DNA of 45,334 nucleotides from a virus, in the IMG/VR virus record IMGVR_UViG_3300020152_000034, positions 1-45,334 of that record. One strand, 5' to 3'. A program made the position numbers and the translations under genes. Shown here piece after piece: positions 23,040 to 30,864 of the stretch (the stretch's first letter is position 1; every line of letters starts with the position of its first letter). The notes under the pieces were generated by a model. That model worked only from the letters and a program-made list of their open reading frames with translations. It was not told the origin of the DNA and did not search any database.

Positions 23040-24136
23040 ACGTGGCGCGCTGCAAACCCTGCAAAGGCACCGGCTACATCCCGCGCGATCCGATGCCGAA
23101 GGGCGTCAAGGATGGCGTCGGCATCTGTCTGGACTGCGACGGCACTGGCGAGGCCAAGGTCGGCGGTCGCATCATGCCCCCTCCGGGGCAGCCGGATCAC
23201 GACGAGATACTGCTGACGGCTGCGGAACCCTGCACACTGGGATACGGCGTGAACCCCTGCGCCGAGATGGACTTCGACGTGGGCCTGACGACCGGGCGTG
23301 TAATCGACTACTTCGACTGGGAGCGGGCCGTTGACGCAGGCACCGAAGCCCACAAGGCGCTTGAGGGCGACGACGTTCTGACTGTCGAGAAGATGCAGGA
23401 AGCTATGGCGCGCATCCCCAACTGGATGCTGCCGGTGCAGAAGCCGACCGAGTTCACCTACGACGGTTTTAAGGAGCGGTATACGAAGTCGCCGACAGGT
23501 CGTGCCTATGGAGGCACCATGCGCGACCTGTTGCGCCAGTCCAGCTACGCCTTCTCGTCGGGGTCGGCCGACTTCCTGCGGAAGGGCGACGCAATGCGCC
23601 GCTACTTCGTGCTGGGCGAAGGCGAAGGGAACCGTCAACTGGCGTATTACGCCTACGGCATGGCGGTGATGCAGGACAACCGGATCGACGACGTATACAA
23701 CCGCCGTCAGCGCCGGGCCGAAGCCGATCTGCGCCGATACTGTCAGGCGGATGTCTGGTTCACGGCCGACTACGCCGCCATGGAGCGGATGATCCTGCTG
23801 CGCCTGCTGCTGGGTTACACGCCCGCCAGACACGCCCTGCCTGCGCCCTACGGCTATCCCATGGGGACGCCGATCAGCCTGCAACGGAGCGAACTGCCGG
23901 ATCGCCAGACGGCCGACATGATCGGGGGCCTGATGGTCGGCTGGGGCTGCCCCACGTTCGTCGCCCGGCGGGTTGCCGACTGCATGTTCGCCAACGGCCG
24001 TTACGACTGCCGGGTCACGGTGTCCGAACACGGTATGCGGAACCTGTTCAATGCCGCCATGGCGCTGCGCGTGATCGTGTCCGTGGCCGATGGTGCGGTA
24101 TACGAGAAACAAGACAGCAATAGAGACATCAAATGA
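23036..24136 (+). CDS. Hypothetical protein with DnaJ-type zinc motifs
   Basis: 366 residues from a TTG overlapping the previous stop (TTGA); the GTG two codons later is an alternative. Two C-x2-C-x-G-x-G motifs (CKPCKGTG at 6-13, CLDCDGTG at 31-38) make one DnaJ-like zinc centre. The remainder is helical without a J domain: MRDLLRQSSYAFSSGSADFL, RRQRRAEADLRRYCQADVWF, AAMERMILLRLLLGY. Similar zinc heads occur on many phage proteins as protein or nucleic-acid binding modules. The function of the body is unknown. Confidence 0.6.
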   Translation: MNVARCKPCKGTGYIPRDPMPKGVKDGVGICLDCDGTGEAKVGGRIMPPPGQPDHDEILLTAAEPCTLGYGVNPCAEMDFDVGLTTGRVIDYFDWERAVDAGTEAHKALEGDDVLTVEKMQEAMARIPNWMLPVQKPTEFTYDGFKERYTKSPTGRAYGGTMRDLLRQSSYAFSSGSADFLRKGDAMRRYFVLGEGEGNRQLAYYAYGMAVMQDNRIDDVYNRRQRRAEADLRRYCQADVWFTADYAAMERMILLRLLLGYTPARHALPAPYGYPMGTPISLQRSELPDRQTADMIGGLMVGWGCPTFVARRVADCMFANGRYDCRVTVSEHGMRNLFNAAMALRVIVSVADGAVYEKQDSNRDIK

Positions 24137-24423
24137 CGAACGCCATTCCCGCCATGACGGACCCGATGGGTCAATACTGGGATCAGCCGAAGGACATCCG
24201 GCAGGCCGAGATGGATGAGACGCATGTCATCTTGACGCCGGAACAGATCAAGGGCCTCTGCAACTACGACCGCTCGCTGCCGTCCGGCACCTACTCCGGG
24301 AAGTGCTGGCTGCGGACCAATGAGCAAGAGGAAGGACCGCCGCTGACGTGGCTGGTCTGGTATGGCGAGATCGACGGGGACGACATTCTGATCCACCGTC
24401 GAGAAGTGCTGGTCCTGCACTGA
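24133..24423 (+). CDS. Small hypothetical protein
   Basis: 96 residues, coupled by a four-base overlap. Beta-rich C-terminal half (GTYSGKCWLRTN, LTWLVWYGEIDGDDILIHRREVLVL). Unrecognised. Confidence 0.55.
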   Translation: MTNAIPAMTDPMGQYWDQPKDIRQAEMDETHVILTPEQIKGLCNYDRSLPSGTYSGKCWLRTNEQEEGPPLTWLVWYGEIDGDDILIHRREVLVLH

Positions 24424-24424
24424 C

Positions 24425-24823
24425 ATGACGGACGCGGAGAAGATCGCCCTCTACGAGGACATGCTGGGCATCACCGAGAACAACGACCGCTACACGAAGC
24501 TGCGTGACGCCTTCGAGATGTCGCCGGGTGCGACGTGGCTCCTGTCGCGGCTGACGGCGGCCAAGGGGCGCTGGATACCGAAGGGCGTCCTTCTCGACGC
24601 GATCCCCGGCGTGGACGCGGCCGACGACCGGCAGGCGCAGAACGTCAAGGTCAGGATCGCCGAGATCAGGAAGCGGCTGGGCAAGTCGGTGATCGACTGG
24701 GACCGGGAGCTTGGCTACCGCCTGTCGAAGTCCGGGATCGAAGCCGTCGAGCGCGTCCTGATCGTCTACCGCATCGAATGGTATCCCGGCCCGGCCGAAA
24801 GCAGGATTTTGAGATATGGCTGA
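24425..24823 (+). CDS. Winged-helix regulator (OmpR/PhoB-type C-terminal domain)
   Basis: 132 residues without a receiver domain. Residues about 35-101 follow the trans-regulatory C-terminal fold: helix GATWLLSRLTAAKGRWIP, then QAQNVKVRIAEIRKRLG as recognition helix (73-86), and VIDWDRELGYRLS as the closing wing, whose GYRL ending is diagnostic. Such stand-alone domains bind direct repeats. It could be the protein for one of the phased repeat arrays in this genome, but no direct evidence links them. The C-terminal 30 residues (VERVLIVYRIEWYPG) are an added strand region. Confidence 0.7.
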   Translation: MTDAEKIALYEDMLGITENNDRYTKLRDAFEMSPGATWLLSRLTAAKGRWIPKGVLLDAIPGVDAADDRQAQNVKVRIAEIRKRLGKSVIDWDRELGYRLSKSGIEAVERVLIVYRIEWYPGPAESRILRYG

Positions 24824-25295
24824 CACGAAGATGGCGAGTGAAGGCCAGAAGAAGTTCATCGGCGACATCCTGCGGATCAGGATGGGCAACCCGCAGGTTT
24901 GCGGCGACATCGACAAGGTGGCGCACCCGGTCCCGCATATCGACTTCCGGGACGACATGCCCGTGGTGACTTGGATCGGCCAGATGACGTTCGAGGAAGC
25001 GAAGTCTTGCCTCAAGTATTTGGTGACGCTGCCCGAGCCGCCCGCAATGGCGGACGAAGAAATAACGCACCAGCAGAAGTCGAAGATATGGGCGATCCTC
25101 AAGGCGCTGTCCTATTCGACCTACAACGTCTGGACCCTGCGGAAAGATGACCGCGACATCCCGCATCTGCACCACGAAGACTGGCAAACATCTGTGTGGG
25201 ACTGGATGAGCGAACTGACGAAACAGCAGGGGGTCGAGATCATCGACCACCTTGAAGCGACGCAGGCATTGATCGGACAGCAGTATCGAAAATAG
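24816..25295 (+). CDS. Hypothetical protein
   Basis: 159 residues, overlapping the regulator by eight bases. Two related helical units are visible, each opening with a Gln-Lys pair: EGQKKFIGDILRIRMG and HQQKSKIWAILKALSYS, the latter followed by DWQTSVWDWMSELTKQQGVEIIDHLE. The second is loosely reminiscent of GemA/DUF1018 regulators, but not enough for a call. Last gene before a promoter. Confidence 0.55.
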   Translation: MADTKMASEGQKKFIGDILRIRMGNPQVCGDIDKVAHPVPHIDFRDDMPVVTWIGQMTFEEAKSCLKYLVTLPEPPAMADEEITHQQKSKIWAILKALSYSTYNVWTLRKDDRDIPHLHHEDWQTSVWDWMSELTKQQGVEIIDHLEATQALIGQQYRK

Positions 25296-25299
25296 GTGC

Positions 25300-25329
25300 T
25301 TGACTGTCCGCATCACGCAGTCCTATAAG
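25300..25329 (+). promoter_or_regulatory. Promoter before the gene at 25366
   Basis: CTTGACT, 18-base spacer, TATAAG. The leader contains CAACCGCACAGGGAGACCCG (from 25342), identical to the leader at 38650. Confidence 0.75.
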
Positions 25330-25341
25330 GCGAGACGTTAT

Positions 25342-25362
25342 CAACCGCACAGGGAGACCCGC
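25342..25362 (+). repeat. Leader repeat copy 1 of the strong promoters
   Basis: A 21-bp leader element beginning CAACCGCACAGGGAGACCCG is identical at 38650-38670. Variants (CACCGGAGGCCCC at 26952, CCGAGACAGGAGG at 42816, CAACAGCACAAGGGGACCG at 44105) precede other genes, all placing a purine-rich ribosome site about seven bases above the ATG. Confidence 0.7.
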
Positions 25363-25365
25363 CAC

Positions 25366-25545
25366 ATGGAAGTCCTTACCGTCGCCGAGATCGACGCCCT
25401 CCGTCTAGCCATCCCCGGCCGCGTCGGCGCGCTGACCAAGCTGATCGCTAACGAGCGCGACCCTGAGATCAAGGAACTCGCCAAGGGCGAGCGTGATGCC
25501 CTTGAAACCGCGCTGGTGAAGCTCGCTGCCATGGAGGGGGCCTAA
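25366..25545 (+). CDS. Small helical hypothetical protein
   Basis: 59 residues, ATG after GGGAGA. Almost entirely helical (VAEIDALRLAIPGRVGALTKLIAN, EIKELAKGERDALETALVKLAAM). First gene of a strong promoter, so probably abundant. Not recognised. Confidence 0.6.
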   Translation: MEVLTVAEIDALRLAIPGRVGALTKLIANERDPEIKELAKGERDALETALVKLAAMEGA

Positions 25546-25561
25546 GACCAACGCTCCGAAG

Positions 25562-25789
25562 TTGATCCGCCGCTGCAAGGTCGTCGGCGGGGCGACCATC
25601 GAATACTTCGATACCCCGCACGTCGATCCGCGCGTGACTCGGATCACCGTCAAGATCGACGGCAAGAAGACGGGCCAGATCATCAACGCGAAGGGCGGCG
25701 GCTACTGCTACAAGCCATTCAACAGCAAGTTCAAGGGGCAGCCGTTCGCGACCGTTCTTGAAGTGCAGCAAGACGTGGAGGGAGACTGA
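25562..25789 (+). CDS. Small beta-rich hypothetical protein
   Basis: 75 residues from a TTG at 25562; no ATG or GTG is available in frame and the ribosome site is distant, so the start is uncertain. Strands dominate (TIEYFDTP, VTRITVKIDGKKTGQIINAKGGGYCYKPF). Unrecognised. Confidence 0.5.
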   Translation: MIRRCKVVGGATIEYFDTPHVDPRVTRITVKIDGKKTGQIINAKGGGYCYKPFNSKFKGQPFATVLEVQQDVEGD

Positions 25790-25790
25790 C

Positions 25791-26258
25791 ATGGGATACA
25801 AGCGTTTTGAACTGGGCAAGACCTACATGACCAACGCGGGCGTCGCCGTGAAGATCGTCGGCGTTGTCGATACGAAGGGCTACGAGTGCGTCCAAGGCGA
25901 CGACTTCGGCGACGATCCGAAGGGCGGGCACCGTTACAACCGGCCCGGCGACCTTGGCCGCTGCACCGGCACCGATCACGACGGCTCCGATCCGCGCAAC
26001 CTGATCCCGGAGCGCGACGACACCCTGTCGCGGGTCGAGTATCGCCACCATGCCGTGCCCTTCACCGACGAGGACGAAGTGCGGCTGGCGATCATGGAGG
26101 CGCGCGGCGCTGGCGGCATCTGCGCCGGGGAACCGGCCGGAGCCTTCCGCCATGAGCGCGTGGAGGGCGAGCCGGGCTTCTACGTCGTTCACAACGGCGA
26201 GGACGACACCCGCTACCTGTCGCGCGGCATCCGTGGTCGCCGGGGCCTGCCGTCGTGA
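25791..26258 (+). CDS. Hypothetical phage protein
   Basis: 155 residues, ATG at 25791 after GGGAGA. N-terminal beta domain (YKRFELGKTYMTNAGVAVKIVGVVDTKGYECVQGDD) then an Asp/Arg/His-rich middle. The KTYxTxxGVxVKI opening is frequent in phage proteins of unknown role. Overlaps the next gene by four bases (GTGA). Confidence 0.6.
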   Translation: MGYKRFELGKTYMTNAGVAVKIVGVVDTKGYECVQGDDFGDDPKGGHRYNRPGDLGRCTGTDHDGSDPRNLIPERDDTLSRVEYRHHAVPFTDEDEVRLAIMEARGAGGICAGEPAGAFRHERVEGEPGFYVVHNGEDDTRYLSRGIRGRRGLPS

Positions 26259-26470
26259 GCGTCGAGGGCGAGCGGTTCATCAAGCCCAAGGAGATCGTGG
26301 CAAAAGCTCACGGTCTTGGGGCGAAAGTGAGCGTCGTCGCTCTGCGAAAGCACGGCGAAGGTCTCGTGGTTCAATACACCGTCCGCTACGAGGGGATTGC
26401 AGGCAAGGCGTATCACGTCGGCATCATCAACTCGCGCGGCAACTTCGCAGGGAGCTTGCTGATACAATGA
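26255..26470 (+). CDS. Small basic hypothetical protein
   Basis: 71 residues from a GTG overlapping the previous stop. Alternating helix and strands (PKEIVAKAHGLGAKVSVVALRKH, LVVQYTVRYEG, AYHVGIINSRG). Unrecognised. Confidence 0.55.
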   Translation: MSVEGERFIKPKEIVAKAHGLGAKVSVVALRKHGEGLVVQYTVRYEGIAGKAYHVGIINSRGNFAGSLLIQ

Positions 26471-26904
26471 TCCGCTACGTCAAAGACAGCGAAGGCTTCG
26501 AGCGCGTCATGGTCGGCGCGTGGTCTGTCGGCCGCATCAAGTGGCAGGGATCGACGTTCCTGTTCTACGGCGTGGACAGCGCAGGCCAGATCACGCGCAC
26601 CCAGTATCCGAGCAAGGCGGCCTTCGAGGCATCGCTGGCGTCAACGGCGGCCAAGGGTCTGCCGGACGGCTACTATGGCGAAGTCGCCATGGAGGGTCGC
26701 CGGGCGGTCTGCATCCGCCCTGACGGCAGCGTGGCGGGCGCGGACAACGGCGTCTGGCTGTCCTTCCAGAACGCCTTCGGCGGCCTCCACGCGCACGATG
26801 TCGGCAAGCGCATCTTCTACCGCGACGGCGTTTTCCAGATGGAGAACAACGCGCAGATGATGCGCCGGATCAATGGTGCAGGGAAAGACGAACAGGTCGC
26901 TTGA
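26467..26904 (+). CDS. Hypothetical protein
   Basis: 145 residues, start coupled by ATGA. Beta-rich: MIRYVKDSEGFERVMVGAW, STFLFYGVDSAGQITRTQYPSKAAFEAS, DGYYGEVAMEGRRAVCIRPDG. Its stop codon lies within the -35 of the next promoter (TTGACA), so this gene ends the unit begun at 25366. Unrecognised. Confidence 0.55.
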   Translation: MIRYVKDSEGFERVMVGAWSVGRIKWQGSTFLFYGVDSAGQITRTQYPSKAAFEASLASTAAKGLPDGYYGEVAMEGRRAVCIRPDGSVAGADNGVWLSFQNAFGGLHAHDVGKRIFYRDGVFQMENNAQMMRRINGAGKDEQVA

Positions 26905-26929
26905 CAGTCCTGATTGGAGCGTCCATAAG
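26901..26929 (+). promoter_or_regulatory. Promoter before the gene at 26965
   Basis: CTTGACA, 17 bases, CATAAG. The preceding stop TGA is inside the -35. Leader ACCGGAGGCCCCATCAC belongs to the same leader family as the other strong promoters. Confidence 0.75.
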
Positions 26930-26964
26930 TCGGGTCTGTTCAACGGCACCGGAGGCCCCATCAC

Positions 26965-27225
26965 ATGAACCTGTTCCAACACAAAGCTCTCGGCGGCGCT
27001 ATCATCGTCACGACCGGCCCGCGCTACGTCAACGGCGGGGTCAATCGCGAATGCCACACGGTCGCCACCTTCGCGTCGCCTTCCACGACCGGCGACCAGC
27101 CGTGGGATAACGCCTACGCCGCCTTCAAGTCGGGCCTGACGACCGGCCAGTTCGCCGGGTCCAGCCTGTTCGATGAAGAAACCGGCCAGTATCTCGTCGG
27201 GACGCTGGACCAACTCGTCGCCTGA
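26965..27225 (+). CDS. Small hypothetical protein, single-gene unit
   Basis: 86 residues, ATG after GGAGG. Beta-rich (HKALGGAIIVTTGPRYVNGG, HTVATFASPST), with a C-terminal GQYLVGTLDQLVA. It is framed by its own promoter and a hairpin, so it is probably expressed separately and strongly. Unrecognised. Confidence 0.6.
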   Translation: MNLFQHKALGGAIIVTTGPRYVNGGVNRECHTVATFASPSTTGDQPWDNAYAAFKSGLTTGQFAGSSLFDEETGQYLVGTLDQLVA

Positions 27226-27239
27226 TCGGCGACAGGCCC

Positions 27240-27259
27240 GGCGGGAGCCTCATCCCGCC
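27240..27259 (+). terminator. Hairpin after the gene at 26965-27225
   Basis: Perfect seven-base-pair stem GGCGGGA / TCCCGCC with a six-base loop, followed by a mixed AGACTATCTTC. The weak U-tract makes termination partial at best. A ten-base direct repeat GGCTGCAATA (27274 and 27304) lies between it and the next gene. Confidence 0.5.
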
Positions 27260-27312
27260 AGACTATCTTCGGCGGCTGCAATAGTGCCGCGTCATCATAG
27301 GGAGGCTGCAAT

Positions 27313-28302
27313 ATGGCCCGTCGTTCTTCTCGCACTCAACACCTGATCGGTTCGCGCACTCTCAAGGAGAAAGGCGCGACCATCAACGCCGGGACCGCTC
27401 AAGAGCGCGTCGTGGACATCTACGAGATCAAGCCGCTCTGCGGCGAGAAGTATGCCGGGAGCATCGCCTACGGCGAAGACAGCGTTCCCTACGGATACGC
27501 CAAACATGACTGGGCGCACGACACCTGTTCGACGTGCCAGTCCAAGGCGCTGTCCAAGAAGCTCAAGGACATGATGCCGCCGTTCCAGTATCGGATGCTG
27601 GACCGGGTGGACATGTCGGCCGTGCCGCTGCCCTACGGGCTAAACCGTTACATGTTCAAGTCGGTCTACCCCGTCATCGACCGGACGCTGCTGGCGGACG
27701 ACGATCAGGACAAGATCGTCGGCTTCATCTGCATCGAAAGCGGCTGGGGCAAGTCGTGGGAAGTCTACACATGGGGCGACACGACCCACATGCGCGATCT
27801 GGATGACGGCAAGATCGGCGAGCCGAAGCTGGACAGGTCCGAGATCACCTACATCAAAGGCCCCCTGTATCCGGGGGCTGATCGCAGCACCTATAAGTCG
27901 CCCGCCAAGCGGTTCGCGTCGAAGGAAGCTGCGCTGATGGAGTTCCCCTACATGATGGAAGGCGGCGTGTTGAAGACGCGCGGTCAGGTCATCGCCAAGG
28001 CGCAGGCGTATCTCGTCGAGTATCGCGAGAAGGAAGCTCGTCGGGCAGCCGAGCGCGCTGAACAGGCGGCCGAACGGGAGCGGATGGCGACGGAACGCCA
28101 GACGAAGCGCGAGGCGCTACTGACGGACATCCGGGAGGCTCTGAACGACGCCACGCTGTCCAACTTCAACCGCGACGTGATGTTCCGAGTGGCTCGCGAA
28201 GCAGGGTTCTCCGAAGACGAACTGTCTGGCCCCTTGGCCGACGCACCGGCCCCTGCTACGGCTGAACCCCTGACCGACGAATGGGGCGAAGTGATCGGCT
28301 GA
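27313..28302 (+). CDS. Hypothetical protein with TDEWG tail
   Basis: 329 residues, ATG after AGGGAGG. A C-x2-C (DTCSTCQSK) lies near residue 75. Residues about 235-275 are a long charged helix (EKEARRAAERAEQAAERERMATERQTKREALL). The protein ends in PLTDEWGEVIG; the protein at 36580-37281 has PETDEWGVVIE, so the two share a linear motif. The central domain (YRMLDRVDMSAVPLPYG, ESGWGKSWEVYTWGD) is not recognised. Confidence 0.6.
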   Translation: MARRSSRTQHLIGSRTLKEKGATINAGTAQERVVDIYEIKPLCGEKYAGSIAYGEDSVPYGYAKHDWAHDTCSTCQSKALSKKLKDMMPPFQYRMLDRVDMSAVPLPYGLNRYMFKSVYPVIDRTLLADDDQDKIVGFICIESGWGKSWEVYTWGDTTHMRDLDDGKIGEPKLDRSEITYIKGPLYPGADRSTYKSPAKRFASKEAALMEFPYMMEGGVLKTRGQVIAKAQAYLVEYREKEARRAAERAEQAAERERMATERQTKREALLTDIREALNDATLSNFNRDVMFRVAREAGFSEDELSGPLADAPAPATAEPLTDEWGEVIG

Positions 28303-28811
28303 TGGGCCAGAAAAGGACGAGGGCTTTGACGCTGCGGGTTCTCGCCCTCGTCGAAGCACAGAATGGATGCTGCGCCTATTGCCCGGCCAAGTTCACGACA
28401 GACGACATCGACTTGGATGAGCCGGGCTGCTGGCCCACGTTCGATCACGTCGTCCCGAGATCGAAGAAGGGTCGGAACAGTCTCAAGAACGGACTGGCGG
28501 CCTGCGGACCCTGCAACGGCCGCAAGGGGAACCGGATGCCGACGAAGGCGGAACTCGCCATACAGGCGCGCATCTTGCCACTCGCCATCCCGATCTACAC
28601 GCGGCTCCGTCAGGAGCGGGCGCTGGACCCGGTGAACATCGAAGCGACGAAGACCCGGCGGAAGGCCAAGAGGGACCGTCAGGCGGCCCGGAAGCGGGTC
28701 AGGGCGGCCAAGATGCTGCTGGCCCAGCAAACGGGCTGGCCTCGGCCCGCAGACCCCGCCTATGTGGCCCGAGAACAGGCCCGGTTGACAGGTCAGCCAG
28801 AGCCGGATTAG
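28302..28811 (+). CDS. HNH endonuclease
   Basis: 169 residues; its ATG overlaps the previous stop (TGATG). Zinc ligands are in CAYC (24-27) and CGPC (68-71); the catalytic block is TFDHVVPRSKKGRNSLKNG, with Asp48-His49 and a downstream Asn. This is a standard single-strand or double-strand cutting HNH fold. The C-terminal 80 residues are Arg/Lys/Ala-rich, probably DNA-binding. It may be a homing-type nuclease or an accessory to packaging or recombination; it is far from the terminase genes, which favours the former. Confidence 0.85.
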   Translation: MGQKRTRALTLRVLALVEAQNGCCAYCPAKFTTDDIDLDEPGCWPTFDHVVPRSKKGRNSLKNGLAACGPCNGRKGNRMPTKAELAIQARILPLAIPIYTRLRQERALDPVNIEATKTRRKAKRDRQAARKRVRAAKMLLAQQTGWPRPADPAYVAREQARLTGQPEPD

Positions 28812-29006
28812 GGTCGCCGTCTGGTCCGCACCGGCTTGGCTCTTACGCGCCTCCCCTCCGGTGTCATGATCGGGACGGCCGACCGGGAAAACGCGCAATC
28901 GTTCTCCGGTCGGCCGCCATCGGTGCGCTGGTTTCGCCGAGCCAGTGTGATGAAGCAGGGGATGAGTGTCCTGCGCCGAATCGGCTCCTTCGACCGGACT
29001 GCCTTA

Positions 29007-29034
29007 GCCCCCGCCCTCATCGGCGGGGGTTTTG
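29007..29034 (+). terminator. Strong intrinsic terminator
   Basis: CCCCCGCC-CTCATC-GGCGGGGG followed by TTTTGCGTTTT: eight G-C pairs and a T-rich tail. It ends the unit containing the HNH gene, or a non-coding RNA upstream. Confidence 0.9.
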
Positions 29035-29063
29035 CGTTTTCGGGCTTGCCCGGTTTTCGGCGC

Positions 29064-29093
29064 TTGACAGGTCTAAGGGCTAGGGCGTAGGTC
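29064..29093 (+). promoter_or_regulatory. Promoter before the gene at 29149
   Basis: CTTGACA, 18 bases, TAGGTC. The -10 is weaker than others in the series. The palindrome CGGGCTTGCCCG ends 11 bases above the -35. Leader CACGCAGGAGATC matches the leader before the gene at 18945. Confidence 0.55.
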
Positions 29094-29148
29094 TATGGCC
29101 TCACACCGGGGCCGAGAAAGGCCCGTTCACGCAGGAGATCACGCACCC

Positions 29149-29787
29149 ATGAAAGCACCCCCCGTCTTCCTCAAGCTGACGACGACCTCCTGCGTCGGCG
29201 GCGTCAACGAGCCGGTTTTCGTCAACCCCGAAGACATCGTGCGCGTGTCGCCGCATCCGGTGCAAGACCTGACGCGCAGGGAGAGCCGCCCGGTCGATGG
29301 CGCTGCCGTTCTGATCCGGGGATGTTCGGCGGAGATCGTTCTGGAACCCGTCGAAGAAGTCATGGAACTGATCGGCAAGGCGCACCACGAGGCGATGCGC
29401 GCCATCGACCCGCGCCAAGACGTGTTCCCCGGCTATAAGCGCCAGCCGTGGGTCGAGACGGGCGACCAGCACTGGATCAATCAGATCAGAGAGACCCGCG
29501 ACGGTCTCAACGAGATGGAGATGTATGGGGAAGGCGAGCCGCCGTTCTCCTACAGCGAAGTCAAGGACGCCCTGTTCAGGGCGACCGCCGAATGGGACGC
29601 CCCGCAGCGCGGTCCCCACGGCCGCTACAACGAGAACTACGGCGCTGCCGTTCTGACGCTGATCCAAGCGGCCCGCGCCAAGCGCGAGGAACGCGCCGCG
29701 CCGATGCGCGAACTCCGTGATCTGGCGGGCGGTATGCCGTCCGAGCCGCACGGCCGCGAACCCACGCAACAACCGAAAGCGTCCTGA
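29149..29787 (+). CDS. Hypothetical protein with FlbD-like N-terminal domain
   Basis: 212 residues, ATG after AGGAG. Residues 5-80 (FLKLTTTSC, VFVNPEDIVRVSP, AAVLIRG, IVLEPVEEVMELIGKA) follow the small beta fold of FlbD-like proteins, where a VN-x-x-x-I strand precedes an ExxEEV helix. The remainder is helical and charged. The protein at 33769-34071 carries the same domain. No enzymatic residues are evident. Confidence 0.6.
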   Translation: MKAPPVFLKLTTTSCVGGVNEPVFVNPEDIVRVSPHPVQDLTRRESRPVDGAAVLIRGCSAEIVLEPVEEVMELIGKAHHEAMRAIDPRQDVFPGYKRQPWVETGDQHWINQIRETRDGLNEMEMYGEGEPPFSYSEVKDALFRATAEWDAPQRGPHGRYNENYGAAVLTLIQAARAKREERAAPMRELRDLAGGMPSEPHGREPTQQPKAS

Positions 29788-29909
29788 TGGGGAAGGAACC
29801 CAAAAGGCCCTACGAGATCGTCCAGACGATCCCGGACCCGGTGCTACGCCGCGTCCGACGTTACCTTGGCCGCCTCGTCGGTCGCATCAGGGAGGCCCTG
29901 TCACGATGA
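29787..29909 (+). CDS. 40-residue basic peptide
   Basis: ATG overlaps the previous stop (TGATG) and its own stop overlaps the next ATG (ATGA). The sequence is strongly basic and helical (VLRRVRRYLGRLVGRIREALSR), an amphipathic helix that could bind nucleic acid or membrane. Coupling on both sides supports translation. Confidence 0.5.
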   Translation: MGKEPKRPYEIVQTIPDPVLRRVRRYLGRLVGRIREALSR

Positions 29910-30166
29910 CCAGACCCATGCTCAACGTCGTCGCGCCCATCGTGGGCATGGCGATCCTCGGCGGCCTGCTGGGGCTATGCTGGAAAGACCCCCGGTGGAC
30001 CCTGCTGGCGCTGCCGTTCGTCGTCGGCTTCTTCCAGTTCAGCACCAGCTACGGCTCGAAGGGGATGGACGCCGCAGATGCGGCCAAGAGCGCGCTCTGC
30101 GTCGCCTGTCTGGTCGCCGTCGCCTGCGCCCTGATCTTCCTGTTCAACATCGCGCCGACGCTCTGA
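29906..30166 (+). CDS. Small multi-span membrane protein
   Basis: 86 residues. Hydrophobic stretches at about 8-26 (VVAPIVGMAILGGLLGLCW), 31-45 (WTLLALPFVVGFFQF) and 62-84 (AKSALCVACLVAVACALIFLFNI) suggest three membrane spans. Unrecognised. Confidence 0.6.
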   Translation: MTRPMLNVVAPIVGMAILGGLLGLCWKDPRWTLLALPFVVGFFQFSTSYGSKGMDAADAAKSALCVACLVAVACALIFLFNIAPTL

Positions 30167-30167
30167 C

Positions 30168-30347
30168 ATGGACATCGAACGCACCGCCCTGATCGCTGGC
30201 GTCATCCTGTTCATCGCCGCCATGGTCTACATCTGGTTCTTCCGCAAGGATCAGTTCACCGCCTATCGCATGTGCGACTGCGAGAGCGGGTTCACGCCGA
30301 ACCCGCATGACGGTCGCTGCGCTGTCTGTAGGGGCTGGGAACGGTGA
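30168..30347 (+). CDS. Small membrane protein with Cys pairs
   Basis: 59 residues. Membrane span at about 7-26 (ALIAGVILFIAAMVYIWFF), then a cytoplasmic KDQFTAYRMCDCESGF and a RCAVCRGWER end, giving C-x-C and C-x2-C, a probable zinc site. Starts one base after the previous stop and overlaps the next gene by four bases. Confidence 0.55.
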   Translation: MDIERTALIAGVILFIAAMVYIWFFRKDQFTAYRMCDCESGFTPNPHDGRCAVCRGWER

Positions 30348-30643
30348 AAATGCACGGCGAGACGGATGAGGAAGCGATCATCAGGAGCGGCCGTAGCGCC
30401 TTCCTGAACAACCGCTGCATCACCGACAATCCGCACCCGAAGGGAAGCCCGGAGCGCCGGGCGTGGTCCAATGCCTACGTCGAGATGCAGGTGCTTCACG
30501 GCTCCTTCCCTATCGGCGAGTATTGTCACGCCACGCGCGACGATGGCGACTGCGACTGGAAGGACTGTCCGCAGCTTCGAGACGACGAGCCGAAGAAGAC
30601 ACACCGGCACTGTCCGCTGGATAGACGATTGGATGACGACTGA
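30344..30643 (+). CDS. Small protein, ribosome-modulation-factor-like core
   Basis: 99 residues from a GTG overlapping the previous stop; an ATG two codons later is possible. The core EEAIIRSGRSAFLNN, NPHPKGSPERRAWSNAYVE follows the A-x-x-x-G ... NP ... R-x-x-W-x-x-A pattern seen in Rmf/CrpP-like small proteins. The C-terminal part has four cysteines and histidines (YCHATRDDGDCDWKDC, HRHC). Assignment is tentative. Confidence 0.45.
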   Translation: MKMHGETDEEAIIRSGRSAFLNNRCITDNPHPKGSPERRAWSNAYVEMQVLHGSFPIGEYCHATRDDGDCDWKDCPQLRDDEPKKTHRHCPLDRRLDDD

Positions 30644-30864
30644 TGATCGGACAGGCTCTCACCGCACTGTTCTTCGCCGCCGTCTGCGGTGCCCTGTCTT
30701 ACGGCACGGGTTGGCAGACATGGAAGTGGAACAAGATACTGGGCGAAGTCCAATGGGACCAGACCATAGCTGGCTATTTTCTGTCGGCGATGTGCGGCCT
30801 TCTTGCGCTGGGCCTGTTCGGCTTCGCTCTCGTCTGCGCATTTCAAGCGGGGTATCATGCCTAG
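30643..30864 (+). CDS. Small two-span membrane protein
   Basis: 73 residues. Spans at about 4-22 (QALTALFFAAVCGALSYG) and 43-67 (IAGYFLSAMCGLLALGLFGFALVCAF) with an aromatic loop (WQTWKWNKIL). Overlaps the NADAR gene by eight bases. Function unknown. Confidence 0.6.
   Translation: MIGQALTALFFAAVCGALSYGTGWQTWKWNKILGEVQWDQTIAGYFLSAMCGLLALGLFGFALVCAFQAGYHA

Larger units (their letters stand above)
28812..29148 (+). other. Non-coding segment with long hairpin and terminator
   Basis: 337 bases without a supported gene. It contains an 11-pair hairpin (CGGCCGACCGG at 28876 with CCGGTCGGCCG at 28906-28916), several shorter hairpins, a canonical terminator, a CGGGCTTGCCCG palindrome (29041-29052) and a promoter. 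A small structured RNA of about 200 bases ending at the terminator is possible. No tRNA cloverleaf was found. Confidence 0.45.

Noticed and set aside
22823-24112. 429-codon minus-strand frame opposite the DnaJ-zinc gene
   Set aside because: The plus frame has zinc motifs, promoter and coupled neighbours; the antisense product is His/Gln/Val-rich low-quality sequence.
28930-29003. Possible tRNA because of a CTTCGACC stretch
   Set aside because: No acceptor stem, anticodon arm or proper T-loop (GGTTCGA) could be assembled.
28836-29090. 84-codon frame over the non-coding segment
   Set aside because: It reads through the strong terminator and the promoter and lacks a ribosome site.
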